This document shows positions 36,440 to 45,288 of a stretch of 64,000 nucleotides of DNA, piece by piece. A program made the position numbers and the translations under genes. A model generated the notes under the pieces. The model was not told the DNA's origin. It saw only the letters and a program-made list of their open reading frames with translations, and did no database searches. This stretch comes from Microbulbifer sp. MKSA007 (GTDB taxonomy: Bacteria > Pseudomonadota > Gammaproteobacteria > Pseudomonadales > Cellvibrionaceae), in contig CP128433.1 of NCBI GenBank assembly GCA_032615215.1, forward strand, positions 2,315,501 through 2,379,500, in the 5' to 3' direction. Positions within the stretch are counted from its first letter, which is position 1, and each line of letters opens with the position of its first letter.

Positions 36440-37189
36440 ATGTCTATGTTTCAAAAACTCAAAGCGTCAATAGGTATTGGTGCAGCTAAAGTTGATACAG
36501 TTCTACAAAACTCTGAGCAAGTTCAGGGTGGAATCATTGAAGGGGCTATCCATATCATTGGTGGTGATATCGACCAGCAGGTGGATGCTATAAGTTTAAA
36601 GCTCTGCACCGAGATCAAGGTGGAGACCGATGAAGGGGTAAGCCATGAGCGTTTTGTACTGAATGAATTACAGGTACAGGACCCTTTCACTATTGGCGCT
36701 GGAGAGAGCCGGGAAGTTCCTTTTCAGTTGGCGTTGCATGAAGAGACGCCAGTTACTGTTTTAAACACCCGTAGAAATAAAAGCTATGTGTGGCTGGAAA
36801 CTTCCCTGGATATTGATTTTGCGCTGGATCCGAAAGACAGGGATCCCTTGCGGATAAGACCTTTACCCGTTGTAGAGAAGGTACTTTCCATGATCGAGGA
36901 AAGTGGCTTTAAAATGGTAAAAGCGGATGTTGAAAAGGGGCATTTGCGTGGAAGCAATTTTGTCTCCCGGTCTGGTTGCTACCAGGAGATAGAGTTTAAG
37001 AGTAGTGGCTTATTGACTTCAAAAGAGATTGAACTCTCCTTTATCGTTGATGGTGAACAGGTGCACTGTTTGGCTGAAATTGATCGCAGATTTGGTCTGC
37101 GGGGCGATGAATATCATTCGTTTTCATTAGCGCATGATGCGAGTGATAATGAGGTTGTCGCAGCGGTTCAGTCTATTTTGTCTCTATAG
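36440..37189 (+). CDS. Sporulation-control protein Spo0M family
   Basis: A 249-residue protein of the Spo0M/arrestin-like family. It begins MSMFQKLKASIGIGAAKVDT, the family's usual opening, and has the GGIIEGAIHIIGGDIDQQV repeat-like strand set. The family in Bacillus modulates sporulation and cell division; in proteobacteria its role is not known. The start was set at ATG 36440, ten bases after AGGTGAG. A decayed second copy of its 3' end lies at 38513-38698. Confidence 0.8.
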   Translation: MSMFQKLKASIGIGAAKVDTVLQNSEQVQGGIIEGAIHIIGGDIDQQVDAISLKLCTEIKVETDEGVSHERFVLNELQVQDPFTIGAGESREVPFQLALHEETPVTVLNTRRNKSYVWLETSLDIDFALDPKDRDPLRIRPLPVVEKVLSMIEESGFKMVKADVEKGHLRGSNFVSRSGCYQEIEFKSSGLLTSKEIELSFIVDGEQVHCLAEIDRRFGLRGDEYHSFSLAHDASDNEVVAAVQSILSL

Positions 37190-37483
37190 ATGAGCTGATC
37201 CATAGAGTCTGGCGGCACTGAGCTGCCGGGCCCTTAGGGGCAAAAGTGTTCAAGTAAAACAGTATACTCTTAGTATCAACTGCCGCCAGGTTCGTTAGTG
37301 ATTCAGGAGGGTTTCTTAATGAGATTGGGGGGAGCATAACAGGCAGAGTCAATATCATAAGCTTCTGGCCATTTATGGAGAGCAATTTCGGAGTAAAAAT
37401 GCATAAAAGTTGCTGTTATTGCTAAATTTTCAGCTTAGCTTTGTCCTGCGGAATTGTTGCGCTTCTGGCCCCGAATCAAAGGG
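37190..37483. other. Intergenic region after spo0M
   Basis: Nearly 300 bases between spo0M and the convergent HxlR gene. I see no gene or clear terminator in it. Confidence 0.35.
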
Positions 37484-37849
37484 TTAGGTTTCCATAAACC
37501 ACTTCGGGGGAATCCATGAGCCTTCAAAATATGTATTTCCCCATTTGGCGATTGCCTGAAGAATCGGTAAGACATCCTTGCCTTTCTGTGTTAGCAGGTA
37601 CTTATATCGCTTAGGCTTTGATTGATATTGTACCCTCACCAACATTCCCTCTGCTTCTAGCATTTTTAATCTTTCTGCGAGTCTGTTGGTTGGTATTTTC
37701 TCTGGTGAGTCAGCTAGCTCGCTATAGGTCTCTTTACCACACAGTAAGTCTCTTAGAATAACTAATGTCCACTTATCGCCGAATACGTCCAGTCCGTTCA
37801 CGATAGGGCATCCCGAACGTAAAAATTGATTATCAGGACTCATGCTCAC
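37484..37849 (-). CDS. HxlR-family transcriptional regulator
   Basis: A 121-residue winged helix-turn-helix regulator. It carries the HxlR opening CPIVNGLDVFGDKWTLVILRD and LAERLKMLEAEGMLVRVQY in the recognition region. It is divergent from the GFA gene, with a long inverted repeat between them, so it probably controls both. Cys14 near the N-terminus lies where several HxlR regulators sense oxidants or aldehydes; that role is only suggested here. Confidence 0.85.
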   Translation of the reverse strand: MSMSPDNQFLRSGCPIVNGLDVFGDKWTLVILRDLLCGKETYSELADSPEKIPTNRLAERLKMLEAEGMLVRVQYQSKPKRYKYLLTQKGKDVLPILQAIAKWGNTYFEGSWIPPKWFMET

Positions 37850-37882
37850 ACTCTTACTGCCAGAAAATGAAATACTAGCCTA

Positions 37883-37942
37883 GTTACTTGCGAAGTTGAA
37901 GTTATTGATTTAGGCTAAGGTTACTTCAACTTTGTAAGTAAC
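37883..37942. promoter_or_regulatory. Inverted-repeat operator between HxlR regulator and GFA gene
   Basis: Two 22-base arms, 37883-37904 and 37921-37942, are inverted with 19 matches. Each carries GTTACTT and AAGTTGAAGT. The repeat occupies the divergent promoter gap, which suits a dimeric HxlR repressor. Confidence 0.6.
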
Positions 37943-37953
37943 AGGGAAAATTT

Positions 37954-38364
37954 ATGTCCAAAATATCTGGAGAATGCCTGTGCGGTTATATTAGTTATTC
38001 TTGCTCTGAAGAGCCGGTAATGGCGGGTCATTGCCAATGTACAGATTGTCAGAAAATTAGCGGGGCTGGACACATCGCTAACATCGCTATTCCTCGCGGA
38101 AGCTTAGCCATTAGTGGCGATCTTGCATTTCATGAGAAGCAGACAGATAGCGGCAATACAGTAAGAAGAGGTTTTTGCCCTCGCTGCGGTTCGCATATTT
38201 ATGCGGAAAATAGCGGTATGCCGCAGTTTGAATTTATCCGCGCTGGAAGTCTTCATGACCTGGAGCAATTCAACCCGACAATGGTGGTATATGCTGGTAG
38301 TGGTGCATTTTGGGACTATATGGACCCGGAATTACAAAAATTTGAAAAAATGCCAGAAATATGA
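37954..38364 (+). CDS. GFA-family (glutathione-dependent formaldehyde-activating-like) protein
   Basis: A 136-residue zinc-binding protein with the GFA/CENP-V pattern: GECLCG, HCQCTDCQKISGAGH and FCPRCGSHIYAE, the Cys residues that bind two zinc ions. In Gfa this fold binds glutathione and formaldehyde; most members have no proven activity. Under divergent HxlR control, which is common for aldehyde-linked genes. Confidence 0.8.
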   Translation: MSKISGECLCGYISYSCSEEPVMAGHCQCTDCQKISGAGHIANIAIPRGSLAISGDLAFHEKQTDSGNTVRRGFCPRCGSHIYAENSGMPQFEFIRAGSLHDLEQFNPTMVVYAGSGAFWDYMDPELQKFEKMPEI

Positions 38365-38512
38365 CCTTAACAATCAAAAGTAGGGGATGCAGCGCACAGC
38401 TGTTTTTGGGTTAAGGAAACTTCTGAAAATCACATTTCTCTCAATTTATCTCCCTGCAATCCCCATGACTCGCCGCTTACGGGCACAAAAAGGTAACCCA
38501 TAAGAGTGCCCT

Positions 38513-38698
38513 TGAGAGCAGTGGTTTGTTGACCTCTAAAGAGATTGAACCCTCCTTAACCCTTGATGGTGAGCAGGTGCATTGTTTGGCAGAATTATTC
38601 GTAGATTTGGTTTACGCGGCGATTAATATTATTCGTTTTCGCTAGCGCATGATGCGAGTGATAATGAGACAGCCCTATCAGTTCAGTCCATTTTGTAG
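38513..38698 (+). pseudogene. Relic of a second Spo0M-family gene (3' end)
   Basis: This stretch is a diverged copy of 37004-37189, the last 62 codons of spo0M. Shared runs include GCATGATGCGAGTGATAATG near the 3' end and AAAGAGATTGAA. Indels and stops (for example GATTAA and CGCTAG) disrupt the frame. No N-terminal part is present, so it is the tail of an old tandem duplicate or recombination product. Confidence 0.8.
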
Positions 38699-38715
38699 CG
38701 ATAGTTGGCCTGCCT

Positions 38716-38765
38716 CCAAGAACCCAGCGGCATCTAGGCTGCAAGGCTCTTGGGTTTTGGTTTTT
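38716..38765 (+). terminator. Hairpin terminator after the Spo0M relic
   Basis: CCAAGA (38716-38721) and TCTTGG (38748-38753), with an inner CAGC/GCTG stem, are followed by GTTTTGGTTTTT. The T-rich tail supports a rho-independent terminator left from the lost gene. Confidence 0.5.
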
Positions 38766-38777
38766 ACAGAGTGTCCA

Positions 38778-39107
38778 TTAGGCCTTGAGGAATTCCTCCC
38801 AGTTATTAGCCCATTCCCTCAGCGGATCAAGGGTTTCCATTAACGAAACCCCCAGATCTGTCAGTTGATATCCATTCGTACACTTATTAATCAATTTAGC
38901 TTCGCTCAACTGTTTGATTCTTGTATTTAGTACCGAAGGGGACATGGCATCACACTGGGCTTGGAGTTCCCTGAAGCTCCGGGGTGTGTTCCTCAGTTCC
39001 CACAGTATTCTCATATTCCATTTTCGCCCGAGCAGATCGAATACAGCCATAATGGCTATGCCGCTAGTCGAGCCTCTGACAGTTTTTTTCGGTAGAGGAG
39101 TTATCAT
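38778..39107 (-). CDS. HxlR-family transcriptional regulator
   Basis: A 109-residue HxlR winged-helix protein, with IMAVFDLLGRKWNMRILWELR and SPSVLNTRIKQLSEAKLI. Unlike the other HxlR gene here it lacks an N-terminal Cys. Divergent from the first YciI-like gene (87 bases away), which it may control. Confidence 0.85.
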   Translation of the reverse strand: MITPLPKKTVRGSTSGIAIMAVFDLLGRKWNMRILWELRNTPRSFRELQAQCDAMSPSVLNTRIKQLSEAKLINKCTNGYQLTDLGVSLMETLDPLREWANNWEEFLKA

Positions 39108-39194
39108 GGTTCTTGCGCTTCTAAATTAGTAGCGTTACAGTTGCTACGAAATCAGTAGCAATCTTATAGTGTTTTTAGAGAAGAGGGAATGGGT

Positions 39195-39494
39195 ATGTTT
39201 TTAGTGGATATGCATTTTAAGGATATGAAAAAGCTAACCCCAGAACTGACTGCGGAGCATAGGCTTTATCTGGAAGGAGAGTACAAGTCTGGAAGTTTAC
39301 TCTTTGGAGGAAGGAAAAATCCCAGGACTGGAGGGGTTATTGTTTCTCGCCACAACAGTGAAGAAGCATTGCGGAGAGTGCTTGATGAGGACCCTTTTAT
39401 AAAAAGTGGAGTGGCAGTTTATTCGCTAACCGAATTTGAGCCTGTTATGGCCTCTGAACAGTTTTTACACCTTCTAAAGATGAGTTCGCATTAA
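39195..39494 (+). CDS. YciI-like (YCII domain) protein, copy 1
   Basis: A 99-residue YCII-domain protein. From MFLVDMHFKDMKKLTPEL it runs to LTEFEPVMASEQF, with the conserved EDPF segment and the buried His in the first helix region (EHRLYLEG). The family has a ferredoxin-like dimeric fold with a putative His/Asp active site and is often called a dehydrochlorinase-like or stress protein. ATG 39195 was preferred over 39189 because the AGAGGGA ribosome binding site spacing and the paralogue's start agree. Confidence 0.75.
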   Translation: MFLVDMHFKDMKKLTPELTAEHRLYLEGEYKSGSLLFGGRKNPRTGGVIVSRHNSEEALRRVLDEDPFIKSGVAVYSLTEFEPVMASEQFLHLLKMSSH

Positions 39495-39874
39495 CAGTCT
39501 AAAGAGTGAGCTCAAAGAGGGAGTGCCATCGCATTAATCCCCAAATGTTTTGAGAGGAGTTTGGTATGTGGCTTTGAGGGGGATACCATAGCCTGGAAGG
39601 CAGATGAAGTTCTTCAGGCCACATGTAACTTGATTAATCTGAAGTATCGTCTATTTAGCACTTTTGCCTAAAGAAAGGTACGTGATGGCACCATTAAATT
39701 AAATGATGCCCGATCATCAATCTCCGATGGTTTCCATTTAAACTACTGCTTGGGGATTATCCTCTACCGCCAAGATGAAAAGATTAGCTATCTATTAGTT
39801 TGGTGGAGGTTATTTCTGCAAGCTTAAAGTGGTGTAAAGAGTTGATATATAGCCCCTAAGGAGGGGGAGACGTT
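39495..39874. other. Spacer between the two YciI-like genes
   Basis: About 380 bases. I see no supportable gene; it may be a decayed frame. A GGAGGGGGAG ribosome binding site precedes the second YciI gene. Confidence 0.35.
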
Positions 39875-40168
39875 ATGTTTTTAGTGAACTTGAATTTCCC
39901 GGATATTAAAAAACTGACCCCAGAGTTAATGGCGGAGCATGTGAGCTACCTGGAGGGACACTATAAATCGGGAGACCTGCTTTTTGGCGGGGCGAAAGAG
40001 CCTAGAACTGGCGCGATAATTATTTCACGTCATCCCTCCAAGGAGGTGCTGCGAAAGGTTCTGGAAGAAGACCCTTTCACAAAACATGGGGCGTCGACTT
40101 TTACGATCACTGAGTTTGTACCCGTTATGGCTTCAGAGGAATTTTCCAGCCTCTTGAAAGAACCCTAG
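39875..40168 (+). CDS. YciI-like (YCII domain) protein, copy 2
   Basis: A 97-residue paralogue of the gene at 39195, with the same opening MFLVNLNFPDIKKLTPEL, GDLLFGGAKEPRTGAI, EDPFTKHG and TEFVPVMASEEF. Roughly two thirds of positions match by eye. Tandem duplication is the likely origin. Strong ribosome binding site (GGAGGGGGAG). Confidence 0.8.
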   Translation: MFLVNLNFPDIKKLTPELMAEHVSYLEGHYKSGDLLFGGAKEPRTGAIIISRHPSKEVLRKVLEEDPFTKHGASTFTITEFVPVMASEEFSSLLKEP

Positions 40169-40222
40169 ATCGGGTTCCTTCGAGGCTTGTGTTACTTCTT
40201 ACTCAGACAATCTTCGGCCGTG

Positions 40223-40957
40223 TTATTCGCTAAGGTCTGCGGTGATCACCGAATCAGAGAAGCTCTGATAAGCGGCTTCAAAAGTCTGCGACATGGCATC
40301 CGGGAAGAGGTGAAAATCCCCATTTTTTAGCGCGCCAACAATTTCCTCAGCTACTGCACTGGGGGATTCTCCGTCCTCCAGTCCAGCCTGTTTGGCCATA
40401 TCTGTTTTGATGGGGCCGGGGTGAACACTCAATACTTGTACGCCTCGCTCCTGCAGCGTTTCTCGAAGTGCCTGGGTAATTGCGTAGCTGGCGGCTTTGG
40501 ATGCGGAATAGGTGCTAACGTGTGGGAAGGTACGCAAGGATACTACCGAATTCATTTGTACCAGGGCGCCTTTGCTCTTTTCCAAATGGGGGGTGAATGC
40601 TTTGGCTACACGGACAAGCCCAAAGGTATTCACTTCCAGTTCCTGCTTAAGTGAGTCCTCTACATGGTCGCTTAGCGGGTCTGCGGGCGCAAGTACCCCG
40701 GCATTGTTCACCAGAATATCCAATTCCTGAATCGCCTTTGCCGCCGCCCCTACACTTTGGGCTTTTGCCACATCGAGTTCCAATGTGATGACTTTGTCGC
40801 CATATTTTTCTGTCAGCTCTGTCGTTGTTTCTGGGTTACGCACGGCCAGATAGACTTTTTTTGCGCCACCGTCGAGAAAGCGCTCGACAATTGCCTTGCC
40901 AATTCCGCGGTTTGCTCCAGTTACAAGGGCAGTTTTTCCTTCGATTGAAATGCTCAA
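40223..40957 (-). CDS. Short-chain dehydrogenase/reductase
   Basis: A 244-residue classical SDR. Rossmann TGANRGIG is near residue 14, LVNNAGV near 85, catalytic YSASKAA near 150 with the Ser upstream, and the PGPIKTDM loop near 180. NAD(P)H-linked; substrate unknown. Divergent from a TetR regulator across two perfect TACCGATCGGTA sites, so probably repressed by it. Confidence 0.85.
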   Translation of the reverse strand: MSISIEGKTALVTGANRGIGKAIVERFLDGGAKKVYLAVRNPETTTELTEKYGDKVITLELDVAKAQSVGAAAKAIQELDILVNNAGVLAPADPLSDHVEDSLKQELEVNTFGLVRVAKAFTPHLEKSKGALVQMNSVVSLRTFPHVSTYSASKAASYAITQALRETLQERGVQVLSVHPGPIKTDMAKQAGLEDGESPSAVAEEIVGALKNGDFHLFPDAMSQTFEAAYQSFSDSVITADLSE

Positions 40958-40982
40958 TTCCGTTCTCCTGTGAAGGGTTGAT

Positions 40983-41039
40983 CAATATTGTACCGATCGG
41001 TAAGGTTTGAGCTAAGTCTTACCGATCGGTACAATATTG
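40983..41039. promoter_or_regulatory. Double TetR operator in a perfect 22-bp inverted repeat
   Basis: Two copies of the 12-base palindrome TACCGATCGGTA lie at 40991-41002 and 41020-41031. Extended arms (40983-41004 and 41018-41039) are perfect 22-base inverted copies with a 13-base spacer. It sits between the divergent SDR and TetR genes. Confidence 0.85.
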
Positions 41040-41065
41040 TCAAAACAATTTTTGGGAGATTGCCA

Positions 41066-41668
41066 ATGGCGGGACGCAAGCCGGAGTTTGATAAGGCGCA
41101 TGCGTTGGAATCAGCAACGAAAGTCTTTTGGAAAAAGGGCTATGTGGGCGCCTCAATGGCGGACCTGACCAAGGCTATGGGGATTAACAAGCCAAGTCTG
41201 TATTCTTCCTTTGGCAATAAAGAGAAACTGTTTGTTCTTTCATTGGGGCAATACCTGGATAGATATGCCAAAGATCGTATGCAGTTCCTGACGGAAGAGG
41301 GAGTGCCGTTACGGCAGCGATTGCATAGTTATTTGTTGGCTACCGTTAAAGGGCAAGCGGGGGAGGGAACCCCGAGGGGTTGTTATCTGGCGTTTGGATT
41401 ATCAGAAACTGCCGGTGACGCTTTGCCCTCTGATGCCATTGACGCTTTAAAAGCTGCTGATGCAGAAGCGGTAAAGCAACTGGTTGACTTGTTTCGTTTT
41501 GATAAAGAGTCCCAGGCTATAGGGCTTGATCGGCGTGCCGAGGAGTGCGCTATGTACCTGATTACCCTGCTGCATGGCACAGCATCGGTATTGCGATCCG
41601 GGCGAGAACTCAAGGAGGTGGAACCCTCTTTGGAGTTTGCACTTAATGGATTGGGGCTGGAGGCGTGA
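41066..41668 (+). CDS. TetR-family repressor of the divergent SDR
   Basis: A 200-residue TetR regulator. The DNA-binding domain spans GRKPEFDKAHALESA to ASMADLTKAMGINKPSLYSSF. The C-terminal domain has a GTPRGCYLAFGLSE segment typical of the AcrR/YxaF-type subgroup. Start ATG 41066 follows GGGAGA; the 26-codon upstream extension would run into the operator. Autoregulation through the two palindromes is expected. Confidence 0.85.
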   Translation: MAGRKPEFDKAHALESATKVFWKKGYVGASMADLTKAMGINKPSLYSSFGNKEKLFVLSLGQYLDRYAKDRMQFLTEEGVPLRQRLHSYLLATVKGQAGEGTPRGCYLAFGLSETAGDALPSDAIDALKAADAEAVKQLVDLFRFDKESQAIGLDRRAEECAMYLITLLHGTASVLRSGRELKEVEPSLEFALNGLGLEA

Positions 41669-41678
41669 TGGAAGTGGA

Positions 41679-41712
41679 AATTTAGACCTCTGAGTATTCA
41701 GAGGTCTAAATT
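41679..41712. terminator. Bidirectional hairpin terminator
   Basis: A perfect 15-bp stem (41679-41693 with 41698-41712) around GTAT lies 10 bases past tetR and 5 bases before the 3' end of the convergent DUF934 gene. A- and T-rich ends on both strands allow action in either direction. Confidence 0.85.
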
Positions 41713-41717
41713 GAGCT

Positions 41718-42266
41718 TTAGAAGCGGCGACGGAACATGGGCAGCGGTTGGTCTACCCCTGTTTGGTAGCTATCGCCAAAATCGCTCATCGAGTCTTTAA
41801 GGCTTGCCAGAGGCTGCTCGCCTTCAAATGCGTAGGCATTGAAGCCGCAGCGTTGTAAATAGGTCAGCTGGTCTCGCATAAACCCGCCTACTGCGCGTAA
41901 CTCTCCGGTAAAGCTGTAGCGCTCGCGCAGCATACGGCCTGCGGTAAAGCCTCGACCGTCGGCAAATGCCGGGAAGTGCACGGCAATTACCGGCAATTTG
42001 GCAGCTTCTTCCGCAATTTGCTCGGCACCTTCTTCACTGTCCAGCCAAACACCGACTTCGTCACTGCGGGATGACAGCGCATCGCGATGCGCCAGCCACT
42101 GTCGCAGTGGCAGGATAATTTTGCCGGAGGGCAGGGTGCTTGGGTCCAACTCCTCTCCCGCTTCCAGTTGGGGTACCAGCTGCCATTCGTTGGTCTTTAC
42201 TTCACCATCGATGATCAGTTCTGCGGGGTTGCCCGGCTGTGGGCCCAGTTTAGCTGGCTTTGGCAT
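41718..42266 (-). CDS. DUF934 family protein, partner of CysI
   Basis: A 182-residue protein of the DUF934 (PF06073) family, from MPKPAKLGPQPG, with IILPLRQWLAH, AVHFPAFADGRGFT and LRAVGGFMRDQL, the family signature. Members nearly always follow a sulfite/nitrite reductase hemoprotein gene, as here. The start (42264-42266) overlaps the cysI end by 17 bases, so they form a coupled pair. Thought to aid sulfite reduction; exact role unproven. Confidence 0.88.
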   Translation of the reverse strand: MPKPAKLGPQPGNPAELIIDGEVKTNEWQLVPQLEAGEELDPSTLPSGKIILPLRQWLAHRDALSSRSDEVGVWLDSEEGAEQIAEEAAKLPVIAVHFPAFADGRGFTAGRMLRERYSFTGELRAVGGFMRDQLTYLQRCGFNAYAFEGEQPLASLKDSMSDFGDSYQTGVDQPLPMFRRRF

Positions 42267-43911
42267 AAACTCTCTCCTTGAAGGGCTGAAGGCCGATGCG
42301 GTTGTAGGTGTCGATAAAGGGCTCTTCCGTTTGGCGTTGCTCGACATAGAGGTCGAGGATTTTGCTGATCACGTCTGGCACTTCAGCGCGGGAGAAACTG
42401 GGGCCCAATACCTTGGCCAGGCTGGCCTCGTTGGATGCACTGCCGCCCAGCTGAATCTGGTAGAACTCTTCCCCTTTTTTGTCGACGCCGAGGATGCCGA
42501 TATGTCCCACGTGGTGGTGGCCACAGGCATTCATACAGCCAGATATATTGAGGTTGAGATCACCCAGGTCGTACAGGTAGTCCATATCGTCAAAGCGACG
42601 CTGGATGGCTTCGGCTACCGGGATGGACTTGGCATTGGCAAGTGAGCAGTAGTCACCGCCGGGGCAGCAAATCATATCGGTCAGGGTGCCGATATTCGGT
42701 GTGGCGAAACCGTGCTTGCGGGCCTGTTGCCAGAGTTCAAACAGTTTGTCCTGTTCGACGTCTGCGAGTACCACATTCTGGTCGTGAGTTACCCGAGCTT
42801 CACCAAAGCTAAAAGTATCGGCGAGATCGGCAATAGCCTCTAATTGGGCATCGGTTACATCACCTGGGGGGACACCAGTGGGTTTGGTGGACAACTTAAT
42901 CGCGCGATAACCGGGTACCCGGTGCGGGTAGGTGTTGCGTTCAAGCCAGCGGGCAAAGGCTTTGTCGCTGTCAGCTTGTTGTTGCAGTGCAGCTTCAGCA
43001 GCTGATCCGTCAAACTCGCGATATTCCGGGGCTGTGAAGAAGGATTTAGCCCAATCCAATGCTTCCTGGGTTAACTTTTCAGCGCCGTCTTTAATATGTT
43101 GCCACTCTTCTTCCACGCGGCGGCCGAACTCTTCCGGGCCGAGGGCCTTGACCAGAATTTTAATGCGCGCTTTGTACTTGTTGTCGCGACGACCCAGCTG
43201 GTTGTAAACGCGGACAATCGCTTCAAGGTAAGAGAGCAGGTCTTCTTCCGGCAGGAAGTCGCGGATGGTCTCGGCAATAACCGGTGTGCGGCCCTGACCG
43301 CCACCTACCAATACCTGGAAGCCAATCTCTTCACCGCGCTTGACGATCTGCACACCGATATCGTGTACGCGGATGGCCGCGCGGTCCTGCTCTGAACCAC
43401 TGACGGCAATCTTGAACTTGCGCGGCAAGAAAGCGAATTCCGGATGGAATGTAGACCACTGGCGAATCAACTCGCAGTAGGGGCGCGGGTCGGCAATCTC
43501 GTCGAGTGCAATGCCGGCGAAGGGGTCCGAGGTGGTATTTCGGATACAGTTACCGCTGGTTTGTACCGCGTGCATTTCCACTTCCGCCAGCTCATCGAGA
43601 ATAGCGGGTACATCTTCCAGCTGCGGCCAGTTGTACTGGAGGTTCTGGCGCGTAGTGAAGTGGGCGTAGCCTTTATCGTAGTCGCGGCTTACGCGAGCGA
43701 GACGGCGTAACTGGGCACTGTTGAGCAGGCCGTAGGGAACGGCAATACGCAACATGGGGGCCAGTCGCTGAATATAGAGGCCATTTTGCAGGCGCAGCGG
43801 CAGGAATTGCTCCTCGCTCAACTCGCCGGCAAGGTAACGTTCCGTTTGGCCGCGGAACTGGGCTACGCGATCGTTGATGATGGCGCGGTCCCGGTCGTCG
43901 TATCGATACAT
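42250..43911 (-). CDS. cysI: Sulfite reductase hemoprotein
   Basis: A 553-residue siroheme/4Fe-4S reductase of assimilatory sulfate reduction that reduces sulfite to sulfide. Conserved segments are the N-terminal YAHFTTRQNLQYNW substrate loop, and cluster Cys residues in CCPGGDYCSLAN and ISGCMNACGHHH. The start was set at MYRYDDRDRA (43911), the usual start of this Pseudomonas-type protein, instead of the longer frame to 44046. The downstream DUF934 gene overlaps it. No flavoprotein subunit is nearby. Confidence 0.9.
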   Translation of the reverse strand: MYRYDDRDRAIINDRVAQFRGQTERYLAGELSEEQFLPLRLQNGLYIQRLAPMLRIAVPYGLLNSAQLRRLARVSRDYDKGYAHFTTRQNLQYNWPQLEDVPAILDELAEVEMHAVQTSGNCIRNTTSDPFAGIALDEIADPRPYCELIRQWSTFHPEFAFLPRKFKIAVSGSEQDRAAIRVHDIGVQIVKRGEEIGFQVLVGGGQGRTPVIAETIRDFLPEEDLLSYLEAIVRVYNQLGRRDNKYKARIKILVKALGPEEFGRRVEEEWQHIKDGAEKLTQEALDWAKSFFTAPEYREFDGSAAEAALQQQADSDKAFARWLERNTYPHRVPGYRAIKLSTKPTGVPPGDVTDAQLEAIADLADTFSFGEARVTHDQNVVLADVEQDKLFELWQQARKHGFATPNIGTLTDMICCPGGDYCSLANAKSIPVAEAIQRRFDDMDYLYDLGDLNLNISGCMNACGHHHVGHIGILGVDKKGEEFYQIQLGGSASNEASLAKVLGPSFSRAEVPDVISKILDLYVEQRQTEEPFIDTYNRIGLQPFKERVYAKAS

Positions 43912-44342
43912 AACAGCTTGATTCCATTGCCTTTGTGCGCTGATGGTGGAGAAAGGGGCAGGCCCCGGACGATTCTCCGCTGGCGCATAACATACCAGCG
44001 CTCTTATGCAATAAATAACAATATTTTCCGCTATATCTGTAACCAACAGTTATAAGAGAGATTTATCAGCATAGTGCTTGTCTGTTGTTGCAGATTCGAG
44101 GAGCGTTGCAGTAATGGCTATCTATGCCGTCCTGTCTGTTTTTTAGCCGCAACTTACCTGTTGAGTGTAGCGACTCCACTTCGGGGCCCTGGCAAATCGA
44201 CGCTAATTCAGTTAGCTGTGAATTGATACCGCCTCTCAGTTTACTTGCGGTGATATAAAGTGCGAATCGCCAGTCACATATGAGGCTGGTCAGTGGGTAA
44301 GTCAGTGAGTGAATTCCTAAAAAAATATAAGAGGTAAGCGGG
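43912..44342. other. Divergent intergenic region between cysI and the nitrilase-like gene
   Basis: About 430 bases that should hold both promoters. No operator was recognised, and I see no coding frame worth reporting. Confidence 0.4.
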
Positions 44343-45155
44343 ATGGCTAAAGATATCCTTGCGGCGATGATTGAGTTTGATGATTCATCAAAGTTTACTG
44401 GTGTGAGTAACAGTAATTTCGATGTGTTTGAGGGGGCGTTGGCTCGCGCTAAAGCCATGATGCAAGAGTACTCCGACGATAAATATATAAAGATGTTGGT
44501 TGCGCCGGAGTATTACTTTTCAGGGTATGCCTCTAAAGCAAAAACTAATCACATCGACTCTTTAAGCAAGGGCTCCAAGAGTGATATTTATTCCGGCCTG
44601 CGCAGAGCTTCCCGTCAGTACCCGAACATTCTGATTGTTGCAGGGACTATTGCTTACACAAAAGGTGGTGGATGTTTTTCTTCAGCATCTTACTTGAGCA
44701 TTGCTCCCATCCTGGCCGGTGGCAATTTCCTGCTGAAGAAATATAAAGTTGGCAATGATAAGTATCAGACAGATGATGCTTTTTCGACCAAGGCAGGTGA
44801 CAGTACTTTTTCGTACAAGGGCTTAACTTTTGGCATTGATATTTGTTTGGATCATAACAATAGGATTCTAAAAAACTCGCTGGGTGGTAAAACTGTCGAT
44901 GTACATATTCTGATTTCCGATGGCTCAAGCCCGAGTCCAGGTTCTCTGGCGACGAACAAGAGTGGTGGTGGAGCCGTGGTGTTTTGCAATATGACGAGTG
45001 TTAACAAGGGCAAAGGTGTTAATGGAATTATGTCAGTTTCCCCAAATAAATGGGGCAATCTGAATGTCGATGTTAACAGCCGTACACAGGTTGCTAAGAC
45101 TGGCCAGGCTCTTACCGGAGGGTTTCATATTGCTCTCTATTCCGGGCAGGCGTAG
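44343..45155 (+). CDS. Nitrilase-superfamily (carbon-nitrogen hydrolase-like) protein
   Basis: A 270-residue protein. The catalytic triad of the CN-hydrolase fold can be placed: Glu in MLVAPEYYFSG, Lys in NFLLKKYKVGN and Cys in TFGIDICLDHN. The distance between them (about 56, 132 and 165) matches the family. It is diverged from named amidases and nitrilases, and its substrate is unknown. No signal peptide. AGAGG precedes the ATG. A 38-residue membrane peptide gene follows after 133 bases. Confidence 0.65.
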   Translation: MAKDILAAMIEFDDSSKFTGVSNSNFDVFEGALARAKAMMQEYSDDKYIKMLVAPEYYFSGYASKAKTNHIDSLSKGSKSDIYSGLRRASRQYPNILIVAGTIAYTKGGGCFSSASYLSIAPILAGGNFLLKKYKVGNDKYQTDDAFSTKAGDSTFSYKGLTFGIDICLDHNNRILKNSLGGKTVDVHILISDGSSPSPGSLATNKSGGGAVVFCNMTSVNKGKGVNGIMSVSPNKWGNLNVDVNSRTQVAKTGQALTGGFHIALYSGQA

Positions 45156-45288
45156 AGTGGCAGTTGGGTCGGTAAGGTTGTTTGCCGGCCCCGCCTTGCA
45201 ACTGATGACTTGATTTGCTCTACTTGGGTTGCCGCATCCAGCGGCCCAACTACTTTAAATAACAATAAAGAACGATCGGAGAGATTCG

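Noticed and set aside
44066..44458. Minus-strand frame before the nitrilase-like gene
   Set aside because: It overlaps the 5' end of the nitrilase-like gene on the opposite strand and lacks a family match.
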